This document shows positions 18,632 to 27,924 of a stretch of 64,000 bases of DNA, one piece after another. The number at the start of each line of letters is the position of its first letter. Position 1 is the stretch's first letter. A model generated the notes under the pieces. That model saw only the letters and a list, made by a program, of their open reading frames with translations. It was not told the origin of the DNA and searched no databases. The translations under genes and the position numbers were made by a program. The stretch is from Microbacterium trichothecenolyticum (lineage in GTDB: Bacteria > Actinomycetota > Actinomycetes > Actinomycetales > Microbacteriaceae), in contig NZ_JAUTBF010000001.1 in assembly GCF_030818955.1 (NCBI RefSeq), positions 496,001-560,000 of the forward strand. Direction: 5' to 3'.

Positions 18632-19945
18632 CTAGAACGCGCGCAGGTTCGCCGCCAGACCGCCCTCGACGTACTCCTCGCGGAGGATGCCGCGGCGGCG
18701 GAGGATCGGCACGAGCTCGTCGAGCGCGCGGTGCACGGTGACCGGGTGCAGGTCGCCCCACAGCAGGACGCCGTCGTTGCCCCAGTCGCCGAGTTCCTCG
18801 ATGCGGTCGGCGAACTCATCCGCCGTGCCCACGAAACCGGTGCCGTCGTTCAGGCGGCCCAGGCGCGCGTGAGCGGCCAGAAGGGTCCGCAGCGGCGCGT
18901 CGGCGTCGTGCTTCCCGATCAGCCGCTTGATGCTGCCCTCCGACACGTGCTCCCCGAAGATCGAGCGGTCGAGCGGCCGGTCGAGGTCGAGGCCGGTCAA
19001 GTCGGTCTCGAGGTCGCTCGACTGCTTGCGGGCGATCTCGATCAGCTTCTCCTCGGAGGGGTGAGCGGATGCCGCGACCAGGCGGTCGGCCTCCTCCGGC
19101 GACGACACGAGCACCGGCTGAATGGCGAAGAGGATCTTGATGTCGTCGGCCGAGCGCCCGGCCGCCTCGGCCGCGGCGTGGATCCTGCCCCGGTACGCGC
19201 GGATGCTCTGCTCGTCGAGGGGAGCCAGCGCGAGCTGCACGTCGGAGTTGTGCCCGGCGAAGGTGAGCCCCCGCCCCGACCCGCCGGGGGAGACGATCGC
19301 CGGCTCGCCGTCGGTGAAGGGGACGGCGTTCAGCGGCCCGTCGAACCCGAAGTATTCGCCGCGGTGGGGCGTGGCATCCAGTTTCGAGCCGTCGGCGTAC
19401 ACACCGGACTCCTCGTCGACGACGAGCGCGCCCTCGCCCCAGCTCCGCCACAGCTGACGGATGCCGTCGAGCCACTCCTCGGCCCGGTCGTAGGCCGCGT
19501 CGTGCCCGAGCTGCGGAGCGGGGGAGAAGTGACGCGCGCTGCCGGTGTCGGTGACGACGTTGAGTCCCAGACGGTGCCCGCTCAGGTGCTGCAGCGTCGC
19601 GAACTGCCGGGCGGCGGTGTACGGCAGGTACGCGGCCGGATTCACCGTCGGCACGACGCCGAGATGACGGGTGGCGGCGAAGAGGTACGGGGCGAGCAGC
19701 AGCGGGTCGTGCTTCGGTCCGCCGAACGCGTGGCGCACGCGCAGGTCGATCGTCTCGGCGCTGCCGAGCGAGGGCGCGTCCTCGATGATGAGCAGGTCGA
19801 AGCCGGCCTGTTCGAGCGTGCGGGCCGAGTCCTGGTACAGGCCGGGCTCGGTCCAGCGGTGGTTCCACCGCAGGTACGGGTGGCCCCAGCCGTGCGGCCC
19901 GAAGCCGCGCGCGAGGAACCAGCCGAAGTGTTGCAACCGGCTCAC
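18632..19945 (-). CDS. LLM-class flavin monooxygenase (NtaA/SnaA/DszA type)
   Basis: This 437-aa two-component FMN-dependent monooxygenase oxidises small sulfur- or nitrogen-containing molecules with reduced flavin supplied by a separate reductase. The sequence shows the family opening GWFLARGFGPHGWGHP, then ARQFATLQHLSGHRLGLNVVTD, then the flavin-site region PAIVSPGGSGRGLTFAGHNSD. GTG 19945 overlaps the stop of the sulfhydrylase gene by four bases (GTGA). The coupling to metY-like biosynthesis suggests sulfur scavenging, such as releasing sulfite or thiol from an organosulfur compound. Confidence 0.9.
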   Translation of the reverse strand: MSRLQHFGWFLARGFGPHGWGHPYLRWNHRWTEPGLYQDSARTLEQAGFDLLIIEDAPSLGSAETIDLRVRHAFGGPKHDPLLLAPYLFAATRHLGVVPTVNPAAYLPYTAARQFATLQHLSGHRLGLNVVTDTGSARHFSPAPQLGHDAAYDRAEEWLDGIRQLWRSWGEGALVVDEESGVYADGSKLDATPHRGEYFGFDGPLNAVPFTDGEPAIVSPGGSGRGLTFAGHNSDVQLALAPLDEQSIRAYRGRIHAAAEAAGRSADDIKILFAIQPVLVSSPEEADRLVAASAHPSEEKLIEIARKQSSDLETDLTGLDLDRPLDRSIFGEHVSEGSIKRLIGKHDADAPLRTLLAAHARLGRLNDGTGFVGTADEFADRIEELGDWGNDGVLLWGDLHPVTVHRALDELVPILRRRGILREEYVEGGLAANLRAF

Positions 19946-21252
19946 AGCACGACCGTCTCGCGTTCGGCGACGGGGATGCCGACGAGCGCCTGCTCGAGGT
20001 CGGCGAGGAGGTCGTCGATGTCCTCGATGCCGATGGAGAATCGGACGGTCCCCGGGAAGACCCCCGCCCGCTCGCGCTCCTCGACGGTGCGCGCGGTGTG
20101 CGAGGTGCTTTGCGGGTGCAGGACGAGGGAGCGCACGTCGCCCAGGTGCGTCATGTGCGTGATGACCCGCACCGACTGCACGAGGTGGCGAGCGGCCTCG
20201 AGGCCGCCCCGGAGCGTCACGGTGAAGACCGAGCCCGTACCGCGTGTGAGGTACCGCGCGCCGAGGGCGTGGTGGCGGTGCGAGGCGAGGCCGACGTGAT
20301 CGACGCGCTCGACCTCGGGACGCTGCTCGAGCCAGCGCGCCACGGCGAGGGCGTTGGCGGACTGCCGCTCGACGCGAAGACTCAGCGTCTCGATGCCCTG
20401 ACCGATGAGGAAGGCGTTGAGCGGAGAGGGCGCGGGACCGAAACGCGGTGCGACGCTCTCACGGATGTAGGCGCCGCGCGCCCGCGGCCCGTGCTTCTCG
20501 GCGTAGCTGGTTCCACCGAGACGATCGGTCTGCACGAGGTGCGGGAAGAGGTGCCCGGATGCCGCGGCGTCGAAGCGTCCGTCGTCGACGATCACGCCGC
20601 CGAGCACCGCCCCCTGTCCGGCGAGGAACTTGCTCGCGGAATGCACCACGATCGCGGCCCCGTGCTCGATCGGACGCAGCAGGTACGGCGTGGTGAAGGT
20701 GCTGTCGACGACGAGCGGGATGCCGCGCTCCCGGCCGATCGCGGAGACGGCGGCGATGTCGAGCACGTCGTTGCGGGCATTGGAGAGCGTCTCGGCGAAG
20801 AGGGCCTTGGTGCGCGGGGTGATGGCATCCCGCCAGGCGGAGAGGTCGGACGTGTCGACGAAGGTCGTCTCGACACCGAGGCGCGCGAGGTTGTCGAGGA
20901 GGAGGCCTCGGGTGCCCTCGTAGATGTGCTCGGAGACCACGACGTGATCGCCCGCGCCCGCCAGGGCGAGCAGGGCGACGGTGACGGCCGCCTGACCGCT
21001 GGAGACGAGCACCGCCTGGTCGCCGCCCTCGAGCGAGGCGAGGCGCTCCTCGACGGCCTGCACGGTGGGATTGCCGGTGCGCGTGTAGCCGAAGCCGGTC
21101 CCGGTGCCGAAATGCTCGGCAGAGTGCTCGAGGTCGTCGAAGGTGAAACCGGCCGTCAGATAGATCGGCAGCGCGCGCGGTGACGCCGGCACCGTGGACG
21201 AGCCGACGTGCACCTGACGTGTCGAGAAACCGGTGTGGGTGCCTGTGGCCAT
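19942..21252 (-). CDS. metY: O-acetylhomoserine sulfhydrylase / Cys-Met metabolism PLP enzyme
   Basis: This 436-aa fold-type I PLP enzyme makes homocysteine from O-acetylhomoserine and sulfide (or related reactions). Signatures are FGYTRTGNPTVQAVEERLASLEGG, SSGQAAVTVALL, and the PLP lysine in VHSASKFLAGQG, with GIEDIDDLLADLEQAL at the C-terminus. ATG 21252 follows AAGGAG. It is the first gene of a two-gene unit with the overlapping LLM monooxygenase. MetY, MetZ and MetB-like enzymes are hard to separate by eye, so the symbol is tentative. Confidence 0.85.
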   Translation of the reverse strand: MATGTHTGFSTRQVHVGSSTVPASPRALPIYLTAGFTFDDLEHSAEHFGTGTGFGYTRTGNPTVQAVEERLASLEGGDQAVLVSSGQAAVTVALLALAGAGDHVVVSEHIYEGTRGLLLDNLARLGVETTFVDTSDLSAWRDAITPRTKALFAETLSNARNDVLDIAAVSAIGRERGIPLVVDSTFTTPYLLRPIEHGAAIVVHSASKFLAGQGAVLGGVIVDDGRFDAAASGHLFPHLVQTDRLGGTSYAEKHGPRARGAYIRESVAPRFGPAPSPLNAFLIGQGIETLSLRVERQSANALAVARWLEQRPEVERVDHVGLASHRHHALGARYLTRGTGSVFTVTLRGGLEAARHLVQSVRVITHMTHLGDVRSLVLHPQSTSHTARTVEERERAGVFPGTVRFSIGIEDIDDLLADLEQALVGIPVAERETVVL

Positions 21253-21392
21253 GAGGCACGCTCCTTCGTTCGGGATCGGGCCAGATTCGCACGCACGTCG
21301 GCGTAGCACCGAAATGTGCGGCGCCGTGTTACGCGCCGCTCCGTACGCCCGGGGTCGGCGGGGGTGCAGCATGCCGGTGGTATCGTGGCGAG

Positions 21393-21443
21393 GTGCGGAT
21401 CGTCGGCCTCCTCCTTAGCGGCCGCGACGAGACCTTGTTCTAG
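21393..21443 (+). CDS. Leucine-rich leader peptide of leuCD
   Basis: A 16-codon [19 protein letters not shown], runs from GTG 21393 to TAG 21441-21443, 61 bases before leuC. It has three consecutive Leu codons (CTC CTC CTT, 21408-21416) and a fourth near the end. Its coding RNA overlaps the 5' arm of the hairpin described in the next entry. This is the standard layout of an amino-acid attenuation leader. Candidate leucine leaders have been proposed before for actinobacterial leu genes. Confidence 0.65.
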   Translation: MRIVGLLLSGRDETLF

Positions 21444-21471
21444 GCCTTTCTCGTCGCGGAGTTCGTCGCGG
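21422..21471 (+). promoter_or_regulatory. Alternative hairpins in the leuC leader
   Basis: CCGCGACGAGA (21422-21432) pairs perfectly with TCTCGTCGCGG (21449-21459). A second copy of TCGTCGCGG (21463-21471) can compete for the same arm. In addition the Leu-codon run CCTCCTCCTT (21407-21416) is complementary to the leuC ribosome site GAGGAG (21489-21494). Ribosome position on the leader peptide could therefore control leuC translation. No U-run follows, which argues for translational rather than transcriptional control. Confidence 0.5.
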
Positions 21472-21504
21472 GCCTCACACCCCTCCCGAGGAGAAACCCC
21501 AGCC

Positions 21505-23004
21505 ATGAGCAGCACATCGATCGACGGCATCCACGTTCCGGATCGCCCCCGTACCCTGGCCGAGAAGGTCTGGGACGACCACCTCGTCGTCAAGGGTGAG
21601 GACGGCCAGCCCGACCTCATCTACATCGACCTGCACCTCGTGCACGAGGTCACCAGCCCCCAGGCCTTCGACGGCCTGCGTGCCGAGGGGCGCCCCGTGC
21701 GCCGGCTCGACCTCACGATCGCGACGGAAGACCACAACACCCCGACGCTCGACATCGACAAGCCGATCGCCGATCTCACGAGCCGCACGCAGATCGACAC
21801 CCTCCGCCGCAACGCCGAGGAGTTCGGCGTGCGCATCCACTCGCTGGGCGACAAGGAGCAGGGCATCGTCCACGTCGTCGGCCCGCAGCTCGGGCTGACC
21901 ATGCCGGGCATCACGGTCGTCTGCGGCGACTCGCACACCTCGACCCACGGCGCCTTCGGGGCGATGGCGTTCGGCATCGGCACCAGCGAGGTCGAGCACG
22001 TGCTCGCCACGCAGACCCTGCCGCTCAAGCCCTTCAAGACGATGGCCATCACCGTCGAGGGCGAGCTGAAGCCCGGCGTCACCGCGAAGGACATCATCCT
22101 CGCGATCATCGCCAAGATCGGCGCGAACGGCGGCCAGGGCTACGTGCTCGAGTTCCGCGGCAGTGCGATCCGCTCCCTCTCGATGGAGGGGCGCATGACG
22201 ATGTGCAACATGTCGATCGAGGCGGGCGCCCGCGCGGGCATGATCGCCCCCGACGAGACCACCTTCGCCTACGTCAAGGACAAGCCGCACGCTCCGCAAG
22301 GCCAGGACTGGGACGACGCGGTCGCGTACTGGCGCACCCTCCCCAGCGACGAGGGCGCCGTCTACGACGCCGAGGTGTTCCTGGATGCCGACGAGCTGGA
22401 GCCCTTCGTCACGTGGGGCACGAACCCGGGCCAGGGCGTCTCGCTCTCGGACGTCGTGCCCACCCCGTCCGACATCGCCGACCCCAACGAGCGCGCGGCG
22501 GCCGAGCGGGCGCTGGAGTACATGGACCTCGCAGCCGGTACGCCCATGAAGGACATCCCCGTGGATGCCGTGTTCATGGGCTCGTGCACGAACAGCCGCA
22601 TCGAAGACCTGCGGGCCTTCGCCTCCGTCATCCAGGGCCGCACGAAGGCCGAGAACGTCCGCGTCATGGTCGTCCCGGGATCGGCACGCGTGCGCCTGGA
22701 GGCCGAGGCCGAGGGGCTCGACAAGGTCTTCCAGGAGTTCGGCGCCGAATGGCGCTTCGCCGGCTGCTCGATGTGCCTGGGCATGAACCCCGACCAGCTG
22801 GCACCGGGCGAGCGGTGCGCGTCCACCTCGAACCGCAACTTCGAAGGACGCCAGGGCAAGGGCGGGCGCACGCACCTCGTCTCGCCACTGGTCGCGGCAG
22901 CCACCGCCGTGCGCGGCACCCTGTCCAGCCCCGCCGATCTGGAGCCGCTAAAGGACACCTTGATCAGCACCGACGCGATCGTTTCGACCGGGGCGGAGGC
23001 CTGA
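21505..23004 (+). CDS. leuC: 3-Isopropylmalate dehydratase, large subunit
   Basis: This 499-aa aconitase-family subunit carries the 4Fe-4S cluster and isomerises 2- to 3-isopropylmalate in leucine biosynthesis. Visible signatures are [20 protein letters not shown], the first cluster cysteine in [13 protein letters not shown], and the CxxC pair in [15 protein letters not shown] 21505 follows GAGGAG. It forms a two-gene operon with leuD (gap one base) behind the leader peptide. Confidence 0.97.
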   Translation: MSSTSIDGIHVPDRPRTLAEKVWDDHLVVKGEDGQPDLIYIDLHLVHEVTSPQAFDGLRAEGRPVRRLDLTIATEDHNTPTLDIDKPIADLTSRTQIDTLRRNAEEFGVRIHSLGDKEQGIVHVVGPQLGLTMPGITVVCGDSHTSTHGAFGAMAFGIGTSEVEHVLATQTLPLKPFKTMAITVEGELKPGVTAKDIILAIIAKIGANGGQGYVLEFRGSAIRSLSMEGRMTMCNMSIEAGARAGMIAPDETTFAYVKDKPHAPQGQDWDDAVAYWRTLPSDEGAVYDAEVFLDADELEPFVTWGTNPGQGVSLSDVVPTPSDIADPNERAAAERALEYMDLAAGTPMKDIPVDAVFMGSCTNSRIEDLRAFASVIQGRTKAENVRVMVVPGSARVRLEAEAEGLDKVFQEFGAEWRFAGCSMCLGMNPDQLAPGERCASTSNRNFEGRQGKGGRTHLVSPLVAAATAVRGTLSSPADLEPLKDTLISTDAIVSTGAEA

Positions 23005-23005
23005 C

Positions 23006-23602
23006 ATGGAGAAGTTCACCACGCACACCGGAATCGCTGCTCCCCTGAAGCGTTCGGCGGTCGACACCGACCAGATCATCCCGGCCGTCTACCTCAAGCG
23101 CGTCACCAAGACCGGCTTCGACGACGCGCTGTTCGCGAATTGGCGCCAGGATGCCGAATTCGTCTTGAACCAGGACGCCTACCGGTCGGCATCCGTCCTC
23201 GTCGTCGGACCCGACTTCGGCACCGGCTCCAGCCGCGAACACGCCGTGTGGGCGCTGCGCGACTACGGGTTCAAGGTGGTGCTGAGCCCGAAGTTCGCGG
23301 ACATTTTCCGCGGCAACTCGGGCAAGCAGGGCCTGGTGACGGGTGTGATCTCGGAAGCCGACCTGGAGCGCCTCTGGGCGGCGATCGAGGCGCAGCCGGG
23401 CATCGAGATGACCGTCGACCTGACCGCGAAGACGGCCACGGTGGGTGACCTCCGGGTCTCGTTCGAGATCGACGATTACACTAGGTGGCGGCTTCTCGAA
23501 GGGCTCGACGACATCGGGCTCACGCTGCGCGACGAAGACAAGATCACGCAGTTCGAGGCGCGCCGCGAGGCATGGCGGCCGCGGACCCTTCCGGTCCGCT
23601 GA
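23006..23602 (+). CDS. leuD: 3-Isopropylmalate dehydratase, small subunit
   Basis: This 198-aa swivel-domain subunit completes the LeuCD heterodimer. Key segments are [15 protein letters not shown] and [19 protein letters not shown], which binds the substrate carboxylate. ATG 23006 follows the leuC stop by one base, with the ribosome site inside leuC. LeuB and LeuA are not in the window. Confidence 0.97.
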   Translation: MEKFTTHTGIAAPLKRSAVDTDQIIPAVYLKRVTKTGFDDALFANWRQDAEFVLNQDAYRSASVLVVGPDFGTGSSREHAVWALRDYGFKVVLSPKFADIFRGNSGKQGLVTGVISEADLERLWAAIEAQPGIEMTVDLTAKTATVGDLRVSFEIDDYTRWRLLEGLDDIGLTLRDEDKITQFEARREAWRPRTLPVR

Positions 23603-23665
23603 GCCCGATCGCCCCGATCGGGTCGATTCTCCGCCCCTCGTCCACGAAGTGAGGTCCACCCCCCT

Positions 23666-25042
23666 ATGAGCACACTCGTTTCCGACACCGGAGAACACCA
23701 CATCGGGCAGCAGCCGGACTGGGAGGCGGCAGAGACGCTCACCATCCGCGGCGGTCGCCCCTTGCGCGGCACCGTGGAGGTCAAGGGGGCGAAGAACCTC
23801 GTCACCAAGGCGATGGTGGCGGCGCTTCTCGGTGACACCACCAGCACCCTGCGCGACGTGCCGATGATCAGCGACGTGAAGGTCGTCCGTTCCCTCCTCG
23901 AGGTGCACGGCGTGACGGTCACCGAGGGTGCCGAAGAGGGCACCCTGCACCTCGACCCCTCGGGCGCCGTTGCCGCGCACTTCGAGGAGATCGACGCGCA
24001 CGCGGGCGCCTCGCGCATCCCGATCCTGTTCTGCGGTCCGTTGCTGCACCTGCTCGGTGAGGCGCTCATCCCCGACCTCGGTGGATGCCGTATCGGCGAC
24101 CGGCCGATCAATTTCCACATGGACGCGCTGCGCGCGTTCGGCGCCGTCGTCGACAAGAGCTACGAGGGCATCCGCATCACCGCCCCGAACGGCCTGCACG
24201 GTGCGAACATCACCCTGCCCTACCCGAGCGTGGGCGCCACCGAGCAGGTGCTGCTCACGGCGGTGCGCGCGAAGGGCGTGACGGAGTTGCGCAACGCGGC
24301 GATCGAGCCCGAGATCATGGATCTCATCGCGGTGCTGCAGAAGATGGGCGCGATCATCTCGTACGAGCCCAACCGCGTCATCTTCATCGAGGGCGTCGAC
24401 AAGCTCGACGGCTACGACCACCGGGCGATCTTCGACCGCAACGAGGCGGCATCGTGGGCCTGCGCGGCGCTGGCGACCGACGGCGAGATCTTCGCCAAGG
24501 GTGCGCGTCAGCAGGACATGCTGACATTCCTCAACGTGTTCCGCAAAGCCGGTGGGTGGTTCGATGTCCGCGAGGACGGCATCCTGTTCCGCCGGGGCGA
24601 GGCGCTCAAGCCCGTCATGGTCGAGACCGACGTGCACCCGGGCTTCATGACGGACTGGCAGCAGCCGCTCATCGTCGCGCTCACGCAGGCTCCCGGCACC
24701 TCTACGGTGCACGAGACCGTCTACGAGAACCGCCTGGGCTTCACCGAGGCGCTGAACAAGATGGGTGCCGACATCGTCGTGCACCCGAAGGGGCTCGCCA
24801 GCGCCGACCGCCGTGTTCCGCGCCGCGACCTCGAGCAGGCGGCCGTCATCAATGGTCCGACGCCGCTGCACGGGGCCGACGTCGAGGTGCCCGACCTGCG
24901 CGGCGGCTACAGCTACGTGATCGCCGCACTGGCGGCCGAGGGCGAGTCCACGGTGCGCAACATCGGCATCATCCGCCGCGGCTACGAGAAGTTCCTCGAG
25001 AAGCTCACCGCTCTCGACGCCGACTTCTCCGTCGTGGGCTGA
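23666..25042 (+). CDS. murA: UDP-N-acetylglucosamine 1-carboxyvinyltransferase
   Basis: This 458-aa enzyme carries out the first committed step of peptidoglycan synthesis, transferring enolpyruvate from PEP to UDP-GlcNAc. The EPSP-synthase-like fold begins GTVEVKGAKNLVTKAMVAAL. The catalytic cysteine is present (Cys141, in LGGCRIGDRP), so the enzyme is predicted fosfomycin-sensitive at that site. An N-terminal extension of about 25 residues precedes the usual start. It heads a run murA-plsC-gpsA-ddl in which neighbours nearly touch. Confidence 0.95.
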   Translation: MSTLVSDTGEHHIGQQPDWEAAETLTIRGGRPLRGTVEVKGAKNLVTKAMVAALLGDTTSTLRDVPMISDVKVVRSLLEVHGVTVTEGAEEGTLHLDPSGAVAAHFEEIDAHAGASRIPILFCGPLLHLLGEALIPDLGGCRIGDRPINFHMDALRAFGAVVDKSYEGIRITAPNGLHGANITLPYPSVGATEQVLLTAVRAKGVTELRNAAIEPEIMDLIAVLQKMGAIISYEPNRVIFIEGVDKLDGYDHRAIFDRNEAASWACAALATDGEIFAKGARQQDMLTFLNVFRKAGGWFDVREDGILFRRGEALKPVMVETDVHPGFMTDWQQPLIVALTQAPGTSTVHETVYENRLGFTEALNKMGADIVVHPKGLASADRRVPRRDLEQAAVINGPTPLHGADVEVPDLRGGYSYVIAALAAEGESTVRNIGIIRRGYEKFLEKLTALDADFSVVG

Positions 25043-25046
25043 GGCC

Positions 25047-25784
25047 GTGAGCGCCACCCCCGAGAAGAGCAGGCCGAGCGCCTTCTGGCCGCTCGCGGCG
25101 ATCGTGATTCCCGCGGTGGGCCTGTTCGCCCGCATCGAGATCCGCGGTGCGGAGAACCTCCCGCGGGAGGGCGCATACGTGCTCGCTGCGAACCACAACT
25201 CGGAGTTCGATCCGCTCATCGTCGCCGTTGCGGTCTGGCGGCTCGGGCGCGCGCCACGCTTCATGGCGAAAGAGAGCCTGTTCACGGTCCCCGTGCTCGG
25301 TGCCGCCCTGAAGGCGACCGGAATGGTGCCCGTGCCGCGCAGCTCGTCGAGTGCGAACCAGTCGATGAAGGCCGCGCAGCAGATCGCCGAGGACGGGCGC
25401 GGTGTCATCGTGTACGCCGAGGGCACTCTGACGCGCGACCCCGAGCTGTGGCCGATGCGCGGCAAGACCGGGGCGGTCCGCCTGGCCCTCGCCGGTGATC
25501 TGCCTCTCATCCCGCTCGCGCAGTGGGGGGTGCAGGAGATCATGCCGCGGTACGGCAAGCTGAAGTTCCCTCGGCGCTCGCACGTCGTCGTGCAGTTCGG
25601 TCCGGCCATGGACGTGTCCGAGTATGCCGGGGCGACGACCCCGGCCGTGCTCACGCGCGCCACCGACGAGCTCATGGGACGCGTCTCGTCGATGCTGTCG
25701 GACATCCGCGGCATCCCGGCCCCGGCCGAGCGGTGGAACCCGTCGCAGCACGGGCAGAGCGAGACGGGCCGCCTTGAGTCGTAA
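25047..25784 (+). CDS. plsC: 1-Acyl-sn-glycerol-3-phosphate acyltransferase
   Basis: This 245-aa membrane-associated acyltransferase makes phosphatidic acid. The catalytic HX4D box is NHNSEFD near residue 50, and the glycerol-phosphate-binding EGT lies in VYAEGTLTRD. One hydrophobic N-terminal segment (FWPLAAIVIPAVGLFARI) anchors it. GTG 25047 is four bases after murA. The gene overlaps gpsA by 11 bases, which joins two phospholipid-precursor enzymes. Confidence 0.92.
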   Translation: MSATPEKSRPSAFWPLAAIVIPAVGLFARIEIRGAENLPREGAYVLAANHNSEFDPLIVAVAVWRLGRAPRFMAKESLFTVPVLGAALKATGMVPVPRSSSSANQSMKAAQQIAEDGRGVIVYAEGTLTRDPELWPMRGKTGAVRLALAGDLPLIPLAQWGVQEIMPRYGKLKFPRRSHVVVQFGPAMDVSEYAGATTPAVLTRATDELMGRVSSMLSDIRGIPAPAERWNPSQHGQSETGRLES

Positions 25785-26916
25785 GAGCCCGGCGCCCGCC
25801 GTCGGCCCGAGGGTCGCGGTCATCGGTGCGGGGAGCTGGGGAACGACGTTCGGCAAGATCCTCGCCGATGGCGGGGCGTCGGTGGTCATGTGGGCTCGCC
25901 GGGCCGAGCTGGCGGCCGAGATCACCGAGTCCAAGCGCAACAGCCGGTATCTCGCGGGCATCAACCTGCCGCGCACCATGACGGCGACGACCGATCTCGC
26001 CGAGGCGATCAACGGCGCCGAGCAGATCTACCTGTCGGTTCCGAGCCAGTCGCTGCGGGAGAACCTCGCGGCGATCAAGCCGTTCGTCGAGCGAACCGAC
26101 GTGCCGATCGTGTCGCTCATGAAGGGCGTCGAGAAGTCGACGGGGCTGCGCATGAGCCAGGTCATCGAGCAGGTGCTGGAGTGCGATCCGGCGCGGATCG
26201 CCGTCGCCTCCGGACCCAACCTCGCCCTCGAGATCGCGCGCGAGCAGCCCACGGCCGCGGTCATCAGCTCGCTCAGCGCCGAAACCGCCGAGGCCGTGGC
26301 CCGACGCGCACGCAACCGCTACTTCCGCTCGTTCGTCAACACCGACGTCATCGGTACGGAGTTCGGCGGTGTGCTGAAGAACCTCATCGCCGTGGCCATC
26401 GGCATCGTCGACGGCGTGGGGTACGGCGAGAACACCAAGGCATCGATCATCACCCGGGGCCTGGTCGAGATGACCGACTTCGCCGTCGCGCAGGGCGCCC
26501 AGCCCGAGACGCTGCAGGGCCTCGCGGGACTCGGCGACCTGATCGCCACCTGCCAGTCGCCGCTCAGCCGTAACAACACGGCGGGGCGCCTGCTCGGCCA
26601 GGGATACGGCTACAAAGACGTGGTCGCACAGATGCAGCAGACCGCCGAGGGCCTGGCATCCGTCGCCCCGGTGCTCCAGCTCGCGAAGCAGGTCGGTGTC
26701 GACATGCCCATCGTGCGACAGGTGAAGATGGTGCTCGACGGCACGATGGATCCGCGCGACATCGCACCCCACCTGACGACCGACGACGACCAGCCGCAGG
26801 GCGAGAGGACGCACAATGACCAGAACAGCGGTGGTGGTGCTCTTCGGCGGGCGCTCCAGCGAGCATTCGATCAGTTCCGCCACGGCGGGCGGAGTGCTGC
26901 GGGCGATCGATCGTGA
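25774..26916 (+). CDS. gpsA: Glycerol-3-phosphate dehydrogenase [NAD(P)+]
   Basis: This cytoplasmic enzyme reduces dihydroxyacetone phosphate to sn-glycerol-3-phosphate for phospholipids. The nucleotide-binding motif is AVIGAGSWGTTFGKILADGG, followed by SVPSQSLRENL, LMKGVEK, the catalytic lysine in GTEFGGVLKNLIAVAIG, and the GLGDLIATC region. TTG 25774 is the start that keeps the Rossmann entry. The frame runs 101 bases into ddl (380 aa), and the last 35 or so residues look non-native. The ancestral stop was probably the TGA overlapping the ddl ATG in another frame. Confidence 0.93.
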   Translation: MSRKSPAPAVGPRVAVIGAGSWGTTFGKILADGGASVVMWARRAELAAEITESKRNSRYLAGINLPRTMTATTDLAEAINGAEQIYLSVPSQSLRENLAAIKPFVERTDVPIVSLMKGVEKSTGLRMSQVIEQVLECDPARIAVASGPNLALEIAREQPTAAVISSLSAETAEAVARRARNRYFRSFVNTDVIGTEFGGVLKNLIAVAIGIVDGVGYGENTKASIITRGLVEMTDFAVAQGAQPETLQGLAGLGDLIATCQSPLSRNNTAGRLLGQGYGYKDVVAQMQQTAEGLASVAPVLQLAKQVGVDMPIVRQVKMVLDGTMDPRDIAPHLTTDDDQPQGERTHNDQNSGGGALRRALQRAFDQFRHGGRSAAGDRS

Positions 26917-27901
26917 CCGCTTTCGGGTGATTCCGGTCGGTATCACCCGCGACGGCGCCTTCGTGCTCGAAGACGACGATCCCGACAAGTTCGCGCTGCG
27001 CCCCGAGGCCCTGCCCGAGGTTGTCGACAACGGCACCCGCGTGCGTCTGCCCGATTCGACGCTCTCGCGCGAGTGGACGGTGACGGATGCCGAGGGTACC
27101 CGCTCCCTCGGAGACGTCGACGTGGTGCTGCCGATCCTGCACGGCCGCTTCGGCGAGGACGGCACCGTGCAGGGCCTGCTCGAGCTTCTCGACATCCCGT
27201 ACGCCGGCGGCGGGGTGCTCATGTCGGCGATCGGCATGAACAAGAACGTCACCAAGCGCGTGCTGCGCTCGGCGAACGTGCCGGTGGTCCCGTGGGTGGC
27301 CGTGACACGAGCGGATCTCGCGCGCGACCGCGAGCTGTGGGAGCGCCGCATGCGGGGGCTGGGCCTTCCCGTCTTCGTGAAGCCGAACGAGGCCGGATCG
27401 AGCGTCGGTGTGTCGAAGGTCTCGCGCTGGGAAGACCTGGATGCCGCTCTCGACACCGCCTTCGCCGAAGACGGCCTGGTGCTCGTGGAACAGGCGATCG
27501 TCGGTCGCGAGGTCGAGTGCGGCGTGCTGCCCGGCCGCGACGGCGGACCGATCCGTGTGAGCGTCGCGGGCGAGATCGTCGTGACGGGCCGGGAGTTCTA
27601 CGACTTCGAGGCGAAGTACCTCGACGCGCCGGGCGTCGACCTGGTCTGCCCCGCGGATCTGAGCGACGGCGAGCTGGCCGAGATGCAGCGCATCGCCGCG
27701 CAGGCGTTCGAGGCGATCGGCGGTCAGGGCCTCGCGCGCGTGGACTTCTTCTATACGGGCACCGAGTTCTACGTGAACGAGGTCAACACCATGCCCGGGT
27801 TCACGCCGATCTCGATGTTCCCCACGTGCTGGATCGCCTCGGGGCTGAGTTACCCCGAGCTCATCAGCGACCTGCTCGACGCGGCTCTCACGAAGCGCTG
27901 A
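26816..27901 (+). CDS. ddl: D-alanine--D-alanine ligase
   Basis: This 361-aa ATP-grasp ligase makes the D-Ala-D-Ala terminus of peptidoglycan. The opening is VVVLFGGRSSEHSISSA, followed by VLPILHGRFGEDGTVQG, the ATP-grasp segment FVKPNEAGSSVGVSKV, EFYDFEAKYL, and NEVNTMPGFTPISMFP with the Mg ligands. The Tyr in EFYDFEAKY and the overall pattern fit a D-Ala-D-Ala rather than a D-Ala-D-Lac (vancomycin resistance) enzyme, though this is judged by eye. Confidence 0.96.
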   Translation: MTRTAVVVLFGGRSSEHSISSATAGGVLRAIDRDRFRVIPVGITRDGAFVLEDDDPDKFALRPEALPEVVDNGTRVRLPDSTLSREWTVTDAEGTRSLGDVDVVLPILHGRFGEDGTVQGLLELLDIPYAGGGVLMSAIGMNKNVTKRVLRSANVPVVPWVAVTRADLARDRELWERRMRGLGLPVFVKPNEAGSSVGVSKVSRWEDLDAALDTAFAEDGLVLVEQAIVGREVECGVLPGRDGGPIRVSVAGEIVVTGREFYDFEAKYLDAPGVDLVCPADLSDGELAEMQRIAAQAFEAIGGQGLARVDFFYTGTEFYVNEVNTMPGFTPISMFPTCWIASGLSYPELISDLLDAALTKR

Positions 27902-27902
27902 C

Positions 27903-27924
27903 TCGTCGGCGCACTTCCCGACGA
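27903..27924. terminator. Possible bidirectional terminator between ddl and the DUF3515 gene
   Basis: TCGTCGG/CCGACGA forms a 7-base-pair stem with an 8-base loop. It lies exactly between the ddl stop (27899-27901) and the stop proposed for the convergent DUF3515 gene (27925-27927). Confidence 0.45.

Noticed and set aside
21253..21392. SAM riboswitch upstream of the metY-like gene
   Set aside because: I could not find the conserved four-way junction or pseudoknot elements of any SAM riboswitch in the short leader.
22964..25714. A 900-codon minus-strand frame opposite leuD, murA and plsC
   Set aside because: The translation is low-complexity His/Arg/Asp-rich text typical of antisense frames at high GC, and the + strand genes are certain.
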